A DNA stretch of 21,909 nt from a virus. A program made the position numbers and the translations under genes. Positions 1-6,008 of this stretch are shown piece by piece. Position 1 is the stretch's first letter. Every line of letters begins with the position of its first letter. Location of the stretch: positions 1 to 21,909 of the IMG/VR virus record IMGVR_UViG_3300021085_000254. One strand, 5' to 3'. The notes below the pieces were generated by a model. It saw nothing but the letters and a program-made list of their open reading frames with translations, ran no database searches and was not told the origin of the DNA.

Positions 1-1
1 A

Positions 2-28
2 ACATCAGCACCAACATTCGAAGGATAA
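2..28 (+). CDS. C-terminal end of an upstream small gene (partial)
   Basis: A reading frame enters from outside the window and ends with a TAA at 26-28. The visible residues read TSAPTFEG. It stops six bases before the next ATG, and the AAGGAT ribosome binding site of that next gene lies across its end, which is the tight packing seen in the rest of this strand. Only eight codons are visible, so no function can be given and chance openness is possible. Confidence 0.35.
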   Translation, partial: TSAPTFEG

Positions 29-33
29 CAGGC

Positions 34-213
34 ATGTATATTAAGAACCCAGTAGAGGTCGTGAACGCGTTGAAGCGTATGAATACGAAGGTCGAGAACT
101 TGAGGCTTGAGTTCAAGGCCATGGGACACCCGCGCAAGTACGACATGGACGAGCTGTTGGGCTTGGTCGATCTGGTCAACAAGAACCTGAGAGGTAATGA
201 TCGCAATGGTTAA
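34..213 (+). CDS. Small hypothetical phage protein, 59 aa
   Basis: ATG at 34 is preceded by an AAGGAT Shine-Dalgarno at 21-26, seven bases away, and the frame runs to TAA at 211-213. The protein is mostly helical and charged (starts MYIKNPVEVVNALKRM) with no cysteines, signal peptide or membrane segment. It overlaps the next gene by 17 bases, as expected for a co-transcribed early phage operon. I do not recognise a family. The good ribosome site and operon position are the evidence that it is real. Confidence 0.6.
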   Translation: MYIKNPVEVVNALKRMNTKVENLRLEFKAMGHPRKYDMDELLGLVDLVNKNLRGNDRNG

Positions 214-583
214 GAGCAGCTATACGTACGAAGAAATCTACGCCAAGAATTTGATGGCGTTCGAAAAGATGCAGGCCAAGAAAGGTCTGCGTCCACCCCT
301 TCCCTGCATGATGCGAAAGGCAGCGCTGGATCAGACATCCGCCGAGAAGAAGGAGGCGAGAGATGATCTTCGTAAGGTTACGTACGAGCTTGTACTCAAT
401 GCAATCGAGGTGGGCGAGGTCGTCGCTACACCCGTGATTGCTGACCGATTGGGGACGACGCCGCAGAAGGTAGCAAATTATGTCAACGCGATGTGTGACG
501 AGGGCTACTTGAACAAGCTCAACATGACGCACGGTAAGCGAATGTTTGTCTACATGAAGACAGGCAAGGCAATGAAAGGGTGA
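197..583 (+). CDS. Small winged-helix-like protein, 128 aa
   Basis: The first half (about residues 1-60) is basic and helical. Residues about 65-125 look like a winged-helix DNA-binding fold: a helical stretch (RKVTYELVLNAIEVGEVV), then TPVIADRLGTTPQKVANYVNAM as a helix-turn-helix with recognition helix, then a hydrophobic wing ending KRMFVYMKTG. This is the arrangement of small MarR/ArsR-type regulators, so a DNA-binding regulator is inferred. The start could be ATG 197 or ATG 206; a GAGAGG at 189-194 suits 206 slightly better in spacing. It overlaps the upstream gene. No target can be named. Confidence 0.65.
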   Translation: MIAMVKSSYTYEEIYAKNLMAFEKMQAKKGLRPPLPCMMRKAALDQTSAEKKEARDDLRKVTYELVLNAIEVGEVVATPVIADRLGTTPQKVANYVNAMCDEGYLNKLNMTHGKRMFVYMKTGKAMKG

Positions 584-746
584 TCGTGCAGGACGCGGTT
601 AGCGTTCGAAACTGTGGCGCAATTTGGTAGCGCTGAAACCAATAAACAACCGCCGCCTGTTGGGACATGAGCGTGGTTAGAATAAGCGTCCTGCCCAGAT
701 ATTGTATCCGAGCGGGACGCGATGCACAACATATGGAAATTAAAAA
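584..746 (+). other. 163-bp stretch without a convincing gene
   Basis: No frame here has both a plausible start and a ribosome site. It contains a tRNA D-arm look-alike around 614-632 (GCGC, loop with TTGGTA, GCGC), but no matching acceptor, anticodon or T arm. Nothing else was recognised. Confidence 0.4.
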
Positions 747-857
747 ATGGAAAAAGATAACGCTTGGCCCACGACATTGGTGGGCTGGATGCTGGCAATG
801 TTCAGCACGGACATCGTTTGGAAACCAAAAGACAAGGACGAGGAGCCGCCGTTTTGA
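747..857 (+). CDS. Tiny hypothetical protein, 36 aa
   Basis: The ATG at 747 opens a 36-codon frame (begins MEKDNAWPTTLVGWMLAMF, ends DKDEEPPF) that stops at TGA 855-857. The stop shares a TTGA overlap with the TTG start of the next gene, a strong sign of translational coupling. Residues 9-20 are hydrophobic and tryptophan-rich and could lie on or in the membrane; the tail is acidic. The ribosome site is weak (GGAA about ten bases upstream). No family recognised. Short length keeps confidence moderate. Confidence 0.5.
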   Translation: MEKDNAWPTTLVGWMLAMFSTDIVWKPKDKDEEPPF

Positions 858-1132
858 GCAAGCAACCTGAGATTAAATACGTACGAAAGAGATTGTACGT
901 CACAGACACGAAGACGCCCGCGCTGTCGATTGACGATGATGGTTACGTGCGGTGTGGAGTTACGCAAGAGATGCGCGACAACGACATGCTTGTGCTGGCC
1001 CTGACGTTGGCACTGAGGAATGAGGACTGGAAAAAGAAAATGATCGAGCGCGTACGAACTGAGTTGGTAGGCGCGACTACTCCGACGAGTAGGATTTATC
1101 GGGTAATGGAATTGATAAAGGGCGGTGACTAA
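854..1132 (+). CDS. Hypothetical protein, 92 aa, TTG start
   Basis: An in-frame ATG exists at 764, but the better start is TTG at 854. It has a GAGGAG Shine-Dalgarno at 840-845 with eight-base spacing and forms a TTGA overlap with the preceding stop, and the residues upstream of it do not look like protein. The product starts with SKQPEIKYVRKRLYV, then a short beta-like segment (ALSIDDDGYVRCGVTQEM), then helices to the C-terminus. No family recognised. Its stop codon lies inside the loop of the intrinsic terminator, so it is the last gene of this operon. Confidence 0.65.
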   Translation: MSKQPEIKYVRKRLYVTDTKTPALSIDDDGYVRCGVTQEMRDNDMLVLALTLALRNEDWKKKMIERVRTELVGATTPTSRIYRVMELIKGGD

Positions 1133-1147
1133 CCGCCCTTTTCTTTT
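1117..1147 (+). terminator. Intrinsic terminator of the left + strand operon
   Basis: A perfect 10-bp stem (AAAGGGCGGT at 1117-1126 paired with ACCGCCCTTT at 1132-1141) with loop GACTA is followed by TCTTTT. The stem holds the last codons of the 854-1132 gene. In the opposite direction the same stem is followed only by TATC, so it may weakly stop leftward transcripts too. Confidence 0.9.
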
Positions 1148-1193
1148 AGTTATTATGTGTGCAGGGGGGCACCCGAGAAGGCCCAGCGTCCTA

Positions 1194-1886
1194 CTAAACG
1201 AGAGTTGGGTTCACCTGTTCCATTCGACGTGCATAAACGAGCGACGTGTTGGACTGACCAAGCGGGTTGTGGGTGGTATAGCTGGCCTCCACCAGTTTAC
1301 CCGCACGAGCTAACGTCATGCAACGACTTTGGACTTTGGTGTAGCAACCTTTCTGTGCCTTGTTCATATCCTTCAAAGCTATTTGATTGACGTTGAGGAC
1401 AGACCAAAGGACATCAACGAATGACATCGCGTCCACGTCTAGTATGCCGATGATCATGTCGTCGAGTTCAGAGTTGTCCATGTCTAGTAAAATACTAAAC
1501 ATTTGTTCTCTTATATCATGCAAGCTGGGTGTGGCAGTCACAGTTTCCACAACTGATCTCGGGGTCTGAGTTGTGACAACCTTCGTGGTCTGTGGATCTT
1601 CGTCTACTACGATGCCGTCTTCGTCGTAGTAGTCTTCGTCCTCACCTACGATGTAAGTTTCCTCATGGTTTACGTCCAGATATATGGCGATGTACTTTGC
1701 GACGTAAGATCGCTCTGGATAGTTATCTTTCATCTGTGCGTAGTATCTGTCTCCGATGGCCACGTTGGTTGCCTGTGCCATGTTGACTGATATGTAACAT
1801 GTATCTCCATCACTGGTCTGGGCGTAGGCTGATCCACTGATGGTTAAGTTTGTAATCTCAAGGACTGAAGTTGTGTGATTTGTCAT
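1194..1886 (-). CDS. Hypothetical two-domain protein, 230 aa, at the attP-distal side
   Basis: Residues about 8-72 alternate hydrophobic residues in beta-strand fashion (VLEITNLTISGSAYAQ, then CYISVNMAQATNVAIGDRYYAQM) like a small OB/cold-shock barrel. A very acidic linker follows (GEDEDYYDEDGIVVDEDP), then threonine-rich sequence. Residues about 125-230 are helical and end in a winged-helix-like stretch (GCYTKVQSRCMTLARAGKLVEASY). A regulatory or nucleic-acid-binding role is inferred only from these folds; I do not know the family. A 16-bp perfect palindrome lies 22 bases upstream of the ATG and may be its operator. It reads away from the attachment site, so after integration it would sit at the opposite end of the prophage from the integrase. 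The ribosome site is poor. Confidence 0.7.
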   Translation of the reverse strand: MTNHTTSVLEITNLTISGSAYAQTSDGDTCYISVNMAQATNVAIGDRYYAQMKDNYPERSYVAKYIAIYLDVNHEETYIVGEDEDYYDEDGIVVDEDPQTTKVVTTQTPRSVVETVTATPSLHDIREQMFSILLDMDNSELDDMIIGILDVDAMSFVDVLWSVLNVNQIALKDMNKAQKGCYTKVQSRCMTLARAGKLVEASYTTHNPLGQSNTSLVYARRMEQVNPTLV

Positions 1887-1907
1887 TTTTAGTACCGTAT
1901 CTTTGGC

Positions 1908-1923
1908 GCATCGTTAACGATGC
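1908..1923. promoter_or_regulatory. 16-bp perfect palindrome, candidate operator
   Basis: GCATCGTTAACGATGC reads the same on both strands. It lies in the leader of the 1194-1886 gene, between that gene and the attachment site. Symmetry of this length in a leader suggests a dimeric regulator binding site. The regulator is not identified; the LuxR-HTH or the winged-helix protein nearby are candidates by inference only. Confidence 0.55.
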
Positions 1924-1972
1924 AGGTGATTATTAAGCCAAGAGTTGTCACGTCTTGGGCCGCTCAATAAGC

Positions 1973-2115
1973 ACCGAAAGTTATGGTAGTTGGTATGGAA
2001 ATACCTTAGCAGGGGAGCGCCTTCGTCCACTCGGCCACGTCTCCGTGGATCGGAATAGTCGGTACGCTTCTGATCTGCAATAGGTAAACACATAAATCTT
2101 TTCATAACTTTCGGT
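1973..2115. repeat. 13-bp inverted repeat flanking the tRNA fragment (attP arm sites)
   Basis: ACCGAAAGTTATG at 1973-1985 is the exact reverse complement of CATAACTTTCGGT at 2103-2115. The two copies bracket the tRNA-Ser half at 2004-2044, 18 bases from one side and 58 from the other. Tyrosine integrases with an N-terminal arm-binding domain recognise such short repeats on either side of a core, so these are probably arm-type sites of the adjacent integrase. Confidence 0.65.
2004..2044 (-). other. attP: attP core: 5' half of tRNA-Ser(GCU)
   Basis: Read on the - strand, 2044 to 2004 is a serine tRNA from base 1 through the anticodon loop: acceptor GGAGACG, D arm GCCGAGTGGACGAAGGC, anticodon stem start CTCCC, loop CTGCTAA with anticodon GCT at 2010-2008. 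After two more G the similarity ends: the next bases (TATTTCC) cannot complete the anticodon stem, and no variable arm, T arm or CGTCTCC acceptor strand follows. It lies 100 bp beyond the integrase stop. This is best explained as the phage attachment core shared with a host tRNA-Ser gene. A non-functional tRNA relic is the alternative. Confidence 0.75.
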
Positions 2116-2143
2116 CTTCTGTTTAGTTGTGTGGCTGACCCAA

Positions 2144-3151
2144 TTACAGGGACATCACGGCTGCTTTATGATCCTCATAGGTGGTGTTCATGTAACGCAT
2201 CACCATCTTTAGATCTGAATGCCCCAGTAAATCTGCGATTACTTTGGGCGGTATTCCGTTACGCGCAAGACGCGTAGCGAATGTGTGTCTTAGGGTGTAA
2301 GGTGACTTTCTTATTTCTAGCCTGTCAGTAACCTTACGCCAGTGATACCCAATCTGTTTGTTAGTTTCGAACGGTCGCCCGTCGATCATGAATGGGTATG
2401 CCGCAGGGGGTGGATCACTGCGCGGGATTGTTAAGAGTGCCTTGTCGTTGAGGGGCACCCGACGCTCCCTGAGTTCTCCGTCTGCACCTTTGTACGATCC
2501 GAGGACTACAGTGTTGTTACTGAAGTCTACGTTGTCATAGGTCAGACGCATCGCCTCAATAGGACGAGCACCAGTGTGGAGTAGGAAGTTGCAAAGGCGT
2601 CGGATGTCTGGATGCAAGTCAGGAAAGATTGTGTCGATCTCTTCTTGCGATAGCGTATCCGTTTTGTGTTTGCCTTCACGCGGCTTCTTTAACTTTACTG
2701 GTTCACGTAACCCGAGGGATGCAGCGAAGTTGAGTACGCCTTGGAGTTGGTTAAGGTCTCTGCGAATTGTTGAGTTCGCATTGCCACGATTGACATGCTT
2801 CTCCTCTACATATTCTTCCACGTCGTTGAGGTCGATCTTGTTGATCTGAAACTCTCCGAAGTGATTGACGAGACGCATGACGTACTCCTTGGTTGATTTG
2901 CTGCTCCCAGTATGGGGCGATTTGAGATAGCGGCGAGCGACAGATTTAAATCTGTTCTGTGCTCCGTGGATTGATTTCTGTCCGAGCTTTATAGTTCCTG
3001 CTAAAACCTTGGCTTCGTACTCAGCGCATAGTTCTTTTGCATGTACGTAGTCATTGGTTCCTAGAGAATGTCGAACGCGGAAACCTTGGAACGAGCCAAC
3101 CGCTTGATACATTTTTCCACCGCTGCGCTTCTTAACTTTGAAGAGCGGCAA
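2144..3151 (-). CDS. int: Tyrosine-family site-specific integrase, 335 aa
   Basis: It catalyses recombination between phage and host attachment sites. Residues 1-60 form a basic, beta-rich arm-binding region (MPLFKVKKRSGGKMYQ); about 70-150 is the SAM-like core-binding domain (starts RRYLKSPHTGSSKSTKEYV); 165-335 is the catalytic domain. Visible active-site residues are R196 (TGARPIEAMRL), R288 (SPYTLRHTFATRL), H311 (LLGHSDLK) and nucleophile Y320 (VMRYMNT). The first box II histidine is replaced by Y285, a variant seen in active family members. The start is TTG 3151, with a strong AAGGAGG site that overlaps the end of the upstream LuxR-HTH gene, so translation is coupled. It reads toward the attP core 100 bp downstream. 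Confidence 0.95.
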   Translation of the reverse strand: MPLFKVKKRSGGKMYQAVGSFQGFRVRHSLGTNDYVHAKELCAEYEAKVLAGTIKLGQKSIHGAQNRFKSVARRYLKSPHTGSSKSTKEYVMRLVNHFGEFQINKIDLNDVEEYVEEKHVNRGNANSTIRRDLNQLQGVLNFAASLGLREPVKLKKPREGKHKTDTLSQEEIDTIFPDLHPDIRRLCNFLLHTGARPIEAMRLTYDNVDFSNNTVVLGSYKGADGELRERRVPLNDKALLTIPRSDPPPAAYPFMIDGRPFETNKQIGYHWRKVTDRLEIRKSPYTLRHTFATRLARNGIPPKVIADLLGHSDLKMVMRYMNTTYEDHKAAVMSL

Positions 3152-3154
3152 AGT

Positions 3155-3688
3155 TTAGTCCTCCTTTCGATACAAGTTTTCATATGGGTCGGGCTTGGAA
3201 CCGTCGTAAGCTCTAGCCCAGTCGATTGGTAAGCCGCCCGAAGATCGTTGGTACTCAGTCGGGTCAACGCGGTCGAGTATGTCGTGCATTACTAAGGCAG
3301 CTTGGCCTCTAGTTTTGGTGCCGACCTTCTTACATACGGCCCGAACGTGCAGCTTAACAGTGTTCTCTGCTATATTAAGAACATCTCCTATGGCTTTGTT
3401 TGACCAACCTTCTATTAAGAATTGGGCAGTAACATGCTGCTTCGCTGTCATGGTACGAAGTAGAGACAGCTCGGCGGGTGCAACTGGGCTGGCAGTGTCC
3501 TTGATAGCTGGTGCGCTATTTGTACTTTGCAGCAGGAGATTGGTGATAATGTCGAGCTTCGCCTCAAGTCGAGCAAGTTCGAACCGAAAGTTTTGTGTGT
3601 TGTTTGACATTGTTTCATACTGATCCATGATTGATTTAAAAGGCCCAGGGGTTTCTGGACTGTCTCCTATGTAGTGGTTATGATACAT
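3155..3688 (-). CDS. LuxR/GerE-type HTH protein upstream of the integrase, 177 aa
   Basis: Residues about 80-136 (LRTMTAKQHVTAQFLIEG, then SNKAIGDVLNIAENTVKLHV) match the four-helix LuxR/GerE DNA-binding domain, including the typical NKAIGxxLxIxExTVKxHV run. Residues 30-55 form a short coiled coil, probably for dimerisation. There is no room for an autoinducer-binding or receiver domain, so it resembles a single-domain regulator. A 40-residue polar tail follows the HTH. ATG 3688 is preferred over the upstream GTG because AAAGGTG sits nine bases before it. It ends three bases before the integrase start and so is almost surely in the same transcript; a role in the lysis-lysogeny decision or integrase control is inferred. 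Confidence 0.85.
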   Translation of the reverse strand: MYHNHYIGDSPETPGPFKSIMDQYETMSNNTQNFRFELARLEAKLDIITNLLLQSTNSAPAIKDTASPVAPAELSLLRTMTAKQHVTAQFLIEGWSNKAIGDVLNIAENTVKLHVRAVCKKVGTKTRGQAALVMHDILDRVDPTEYQRSSGGLPIDWARAYDGSKPDPYENLYRKED

Positions 3689-3824
3689 CTTTGTCAACAC
3701 CTTTCGATCTGTTTAGGCACACTTCTCCTTCAAGCTACTGTTACTGCTACGTTATTATTTTTATTAAGTAGGCTATAAGATATGCACTACAAATGTATCG
3801 GTGAAAACACCAAGTGATTTGGCG

Positions 3825-4250
3825 CTAAATTCCAAGCGCCTTGATCGCTATGTGCGTGTCACTAAAGTCTATACGAGTTGATACATCTCGCACTCTTTCG
3901 GCGTATGATCCCCACACCTCTATCAAGAAAGGGGTCGCAGAAAGATACCGATAGTTTGGTATAGACCTGTCGCTGGCAACCCAACCTTCGGCCTCGCAGT
4001 CGTTTGCAATCGTCTCGGCAGAGTTGCGACTGATGCCAAGTAACTTGGCGGTATCTGTTATAGTTGTTAACTCTTCGTGAAGAGTATTTCGTATGACCAG
4101 TACACCGAAACAACGTCGCGCATGAGACGATAAGAAGTAAGCGCGAGTACGCATTTGCTTCTTAGGTAAGTCTATCTTTGGTTCTAATATTAGAAGCTCG
4201 TACTCCAGTTGAGACAGTTGCGCACTGTATTTTTTAATAAGTTTATCCAT
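3825..4250 (-). CDS. Winged-helix regulator-like protein, 141 aa
   Basis: The N-terminal 30 residues are a helical leucine-rich segment (LIKKYSAQLSQLEYELLIL). Residues about 45-105 look like a MarR-type winged helix: FGVLVIRNTLHEELTTITDTAKLLGISRN contains a strand/helix and the turn, SAETIANDCEAEGWVAS the recognition helix, and the SDRSIPNYRYLSATP stretch the wing. The C-terminal 35 residues are helical. A transcription regulator is inferred. It stands alone with spacers of 124 bp to the LuxR-HTH gene and 38 bp to the spanin genes. The ribosome site is weak. Confidence 0.65.
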   Translation of the reverse strand: MDKLIKKYSAQLSQLEYELLILEPKIDLPKKQMRTRAYFLSSHARRCFGVLVIRNTLHEELTTITDTAKLLGISRNSAETIANDCEAEGWVASDRSIPNYRYLSATPFLIEVWGSYAERVRDVSTRIDFSDTHIAIKALGI

Positions 4251-4288
4251 ACTTCATAAATGCAAGCGAATATTTAGGGATCAATACA

Positions 4289-4495
4289 TTATTTGCACAC
4301 CTTTTGGTGCGTCTCGTTGTGTACGAGTATGTCCTTGAACAAGTCTTCGTCCTTCTCGATAAGGAAGTTAACTGTGTTTTCGTTCTGAAAGTATAGTGGC
4401 TTGGCTATATCACAATACGTGTCACCACTAATCGTCGCGCATCCACTTAGTAGCGCGATGATACAACTCATCTTCATCAAGGTCGTTAATCTCAT
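4289..4495 (-). CDS. Rz1: Rz1-like outer-membrane spanin lipoprotein (o-spanin)
   Basis: The N-terminus MRLTTLMKMSCIIALLSGCA is a lipoprotein signal with lipobox LLSG-C19. The mature part is about 50 residues, with a second and third cysteine near the start and end (TYCDIAKP, QKVCK). The gene starts inside the Rz-like gene in another frame and extends past its end, the embedded/overlapping arrangement typical of Rz/Rz1 pairs. Spanins join the inner and outer membranes and fuse them in the last step of lysis of a Gram-negative host. Confidence rests on lipobox plus arrangement, not on sequence identity. Confidence 0.85.
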   Translation of the reverse strand: MRLTTLMKMSCIIALLSGCATISGDTYCDIAKPLYFQNENTVNFLIEKDEDLFKDILVHNETHQKVCK

Positions 4496-4661
4496 CTGTG
4501 ATTTTCCTTTGTGATCTGACGTTGGCTAGGCGCTTCTCGTCAATCTTGCGCTTGATCTTATCTTGACCCCGCACGACGCCTGCCGAATAAATTCCAAGCA
4601 AACCGAGTACGAACGCCGCGCCAACCAGCGCGTATAGTTGAAGTTTTTGCATACCGAACAT
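4428..4661 (-). CDS. Rz: Rz-like inner-membrane spanin (i-spanin)
   Basis: A 77-residue protein with one N-terminal transmembrane helix (about residues 9-30, LYALVGAAFVLGLLGIYSAG) followed by a charged, helical periplasmic part (KIKRKIDEKRLANVRSQ) and an acidic/basic tail. This is the usual i-spanin layout. It begins right after the endolysin stop (TAA then ATG) and its last 68 bases overlap the Rz1-like gene. ATG 4661 or ATG 4652 may be used. It would work with the Rz1-like lipoprotein to disrupt the outer membrane. Confidence 0.85.
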   Translation of the reverse strand: MFGMQKLQLYALVGAAFVLGLLGIYSAGVVRGQDKIKRKIDEKRLANVRSQRKITDEINDLDEDELYHRATKWMRDD

Positions 4662-5330
4662 TTAATGCCAGCCTTCTGCCCATGCTTTTAATCGTTCCCG
4701 CATTATGTATAGAGCAAATAGTATAGTGATGCCTGCAAACCCGAGGATAATATACTGAGCATTCTGGTCGATGCCTGATAGCGCAGTGATAGTTGTGCCT
4801 GCGCTTGCGGCGACAGTTGCAGCAGAAGCCTTGACCGTTTTACTTTGGCCAGCTTTCGTACGCTCTGGTTTCTTTTGCGTTGCTTCAGAAAGAGACATGC
4901 CAGCCAGCCATTTCTGTACGCGGAAACCTGGGCACGCCTTGGTACTTACTCTGTTATGTCCGAGTACGTTGTCGTTCTTTACGTTGAACTGTTCTTGCAG
5001 CTCACGGATCAGGGAGTACGCACGGGCAAGCTGCACGGGAGTGTAGTGTTCTGTTGCTAGGTCGTCAGCGTCGGAGCCGAAGCCACCGATTAAACAGATC
5101 GCGATTGATCCTGTGTTGTGACCCTTCTGGGCGGCGGGAGTTTTTTCAAGGGGGCGACCCTGTACGACCTCGCCGTTGCGGGAGACTAGGTACGAGTACC
5201 CAATCATGTCGAAGCCACGCTCGCGGTGCCACTTATCTATTTCTTTTAGCTGTTCGTTGATGCCATCTGCTGACATCCAATCTGGTCGAGTGGCACTACA
5301 GTGTACCACAATACTATCTATCTTTCTCAT
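4662..5330 (-). CDS. Endolysin: N-acetylmuramoyl-L-alanine amidase with C-terminal membrane anchor
   Basis: Residues 1-145 match the T7 lysozyme (Amidase_2) fold that cuts the bond between muramic acid and the peptide stem. The zinc ligands are visible as H10 (IVVHCSATR), H125 and C133 (LGHNRVSTKACPGF), with K131 in the place of the catalytic lysine and the GYSYLV tyrosine region. Residues 150-170 are a polar basic linker, then an alanine-rich stretch, then a transmembrane helix at about 193-210 (YIILGFAGITILFALYIM) and a basic amphipathic end (RERLKAWAEGWH). T7 lysozyme itself (151 aa) lacks this tail, so this is a membrane-tethered or holin-fused version. ATGA overlap with the upstream nuclease gene. 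Confidence 0.92.
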   Translation of the reverse strand: MRKIDSIVVHCSATRPDWMSADGINEQLKEIDKWHRERGFDMIGYSYLVSRNGEVVQGRPLEKTPAAQKGHNTGSIAICLIGGFGSDADDLATEHYTPVQLARAYSLIRELQEQFNVKNDNVLGHNRVSTKACPGFRVQKWLAGMSLSEATQKKPERTKAGQSKTVKASAATVAASAGTTITALSGIDQNAQYIILGFAGITILFALYIMRERLKAWAEGWH

Positions 5331-5725
5331 AGGTCAAACTCCCGACGTAAAGTTTCAAATTGACGTTCTCGTGTGAACTCTCGGGGATTAACTTTAATAG
5401 AAAACGGGGGTCTGTCGTCCCATCTACGCGCAAACATTAGCTCTTGGTCGAGGGCCACAAAGATGTAGACGCCATCGTAAGAAGCTCGTCGGTGTGGGTT
5501 TACTTTGAAGTCGTATCTCTTGGTACGGCAGACCAGATCTGATCTTTCCTGCGGGCGCTTGGATGACTTGACCTGTACGCGTACGATGCGTCCACCAGGG
5601 AGTGCTGCCCATAGGTCATCATACGGTAGATCTACATGAGTTATACGAAGACCCATGTTCTCCATGATGTACGCGGCATAAAACTCTGCGGCTCGCCCGC
5701 TATATATATTGTCTTGCTCTGCCAA
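5327..5725 (-). CDS. Small PD-(D/E)XK nuclease-like protein, 132 aa
   Basis: Motifs fit a minimal PD-(D/E)XK nuclease of the archaeal-resolvase/phage endonuclease type: E14 in GRAAEFYAAYIMENMG, D36/D37 in LPYDDLWAAL, and the RVQVKSS strand with the catalytic Gln/Lys pair. The second half (YDGVYIFVALDQELMFARRWD) is the usual closing beta-alpha part. It probably cuts DNA; the substrate is unknown. The frame starts at TTG 5725 immediately after the TGA of the previous gene, with no clear ribosome site, so coupling is assumed; the first in-frame ATG would remove the E14 motif. It overlaps the endolysin by ATGA, so it is co-transcribed with the lysis genes. Confidence 0.7.
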   Translation of the reverse strand: MAEQDNIYSGRAAEFYAAYIMENMGLRITHVDLPYDDLWAALPGGRIVRVQVKSSKRPQERSDLVCRTKRYDFKVNPHRRASYDGVYIFVALDQELMFARRWDDRPPFSIKVNPREFTRERQFETLRREFDL

Positions 5726-6001
5726 TCATCTGTTGCGCAGGAGTGTCTCGAGGTGAATGATAGTTGTTTTGGCTGCTGATAAATCTGAACGTAGCTCCGC
5801 TATCTCTTTCAGTAGTGCTTCTATTTGCGAGGTCTTTTCGTCCAACTTGTCCGCCAGTCTGTCCACCTGTGTCTTTAGTGTAGTTTGGTATTCAGCGTTG
5901 GCATCCCGACGTTGCTTCTCACGTACGGCCATGAAGGACCAGAAGCCAGCACTGCCTGCGATTGCGACAGCTATGGTAATAATATGTTCTAGGCCCACCA
6001 T
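5726..6001 (-). CDS. Small membrane protein with coiled coil, holin/XhlA-like candidate, 91 aa
   Basis: One N-terminal transmembrane helix (about residues 5-24, HIITIAVAIAGSAGFWSFMA) is followed by a long charged coiled coil (LADKLDEKTSQIEALLKEIAELRSDL) to the C-terminus. This layout is shared by XhlA-type lysis helpers, some single-TM holins and i-spanins. Since a separate Rz pair lies downstream, a holin or holin-helper role is the more economical inference. ATG 6001 has a GAGGA just upstream; TTG 6004 is also possible. Located two genes upstream of the endolysin in the same tight operon. Confidence 0.7.
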   Translation of the reverse strand: MVGLEHIITIAVAIAGSAGFWSFMAVREKQRRDANAEYQTTLKTQVDRLADKLDEKTSQIEALLKEIAELRSDLSAAKTTIIHLETLLRNR

Positions 6002-6008
6002 CAATTCC

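Noticed and set aside
600-650. tRNA-like D arm (GCGC, TTGGTA, GCGC) on the + strand
   Set aside because: No seven-base acceptor pairing, anticodon stem or T arm can be built around it, on either strand.
1125-1390. + strand frames downstream of the left operon
   Set aside because: They start inside or after the terminator and lie over the 3' end of the 1194-1886 gene without ribosome sites.
1914-2044. A complete tRNA-Ser gene
   Set aside because: The anticodon stem cannot close after CTGCTAA and no 3' acceptor strand CGTCTCC or T arm follows; only the 5' half is present.
3689-3745. Leader peptide before the LuxR-HTH gene (GTG starts just after AAGGAG on the - strand)
   Set aside because: Spacing to the GTG codons is short and the peptides are 8-14 residues with no attenuator hairpin, so support is too thin.
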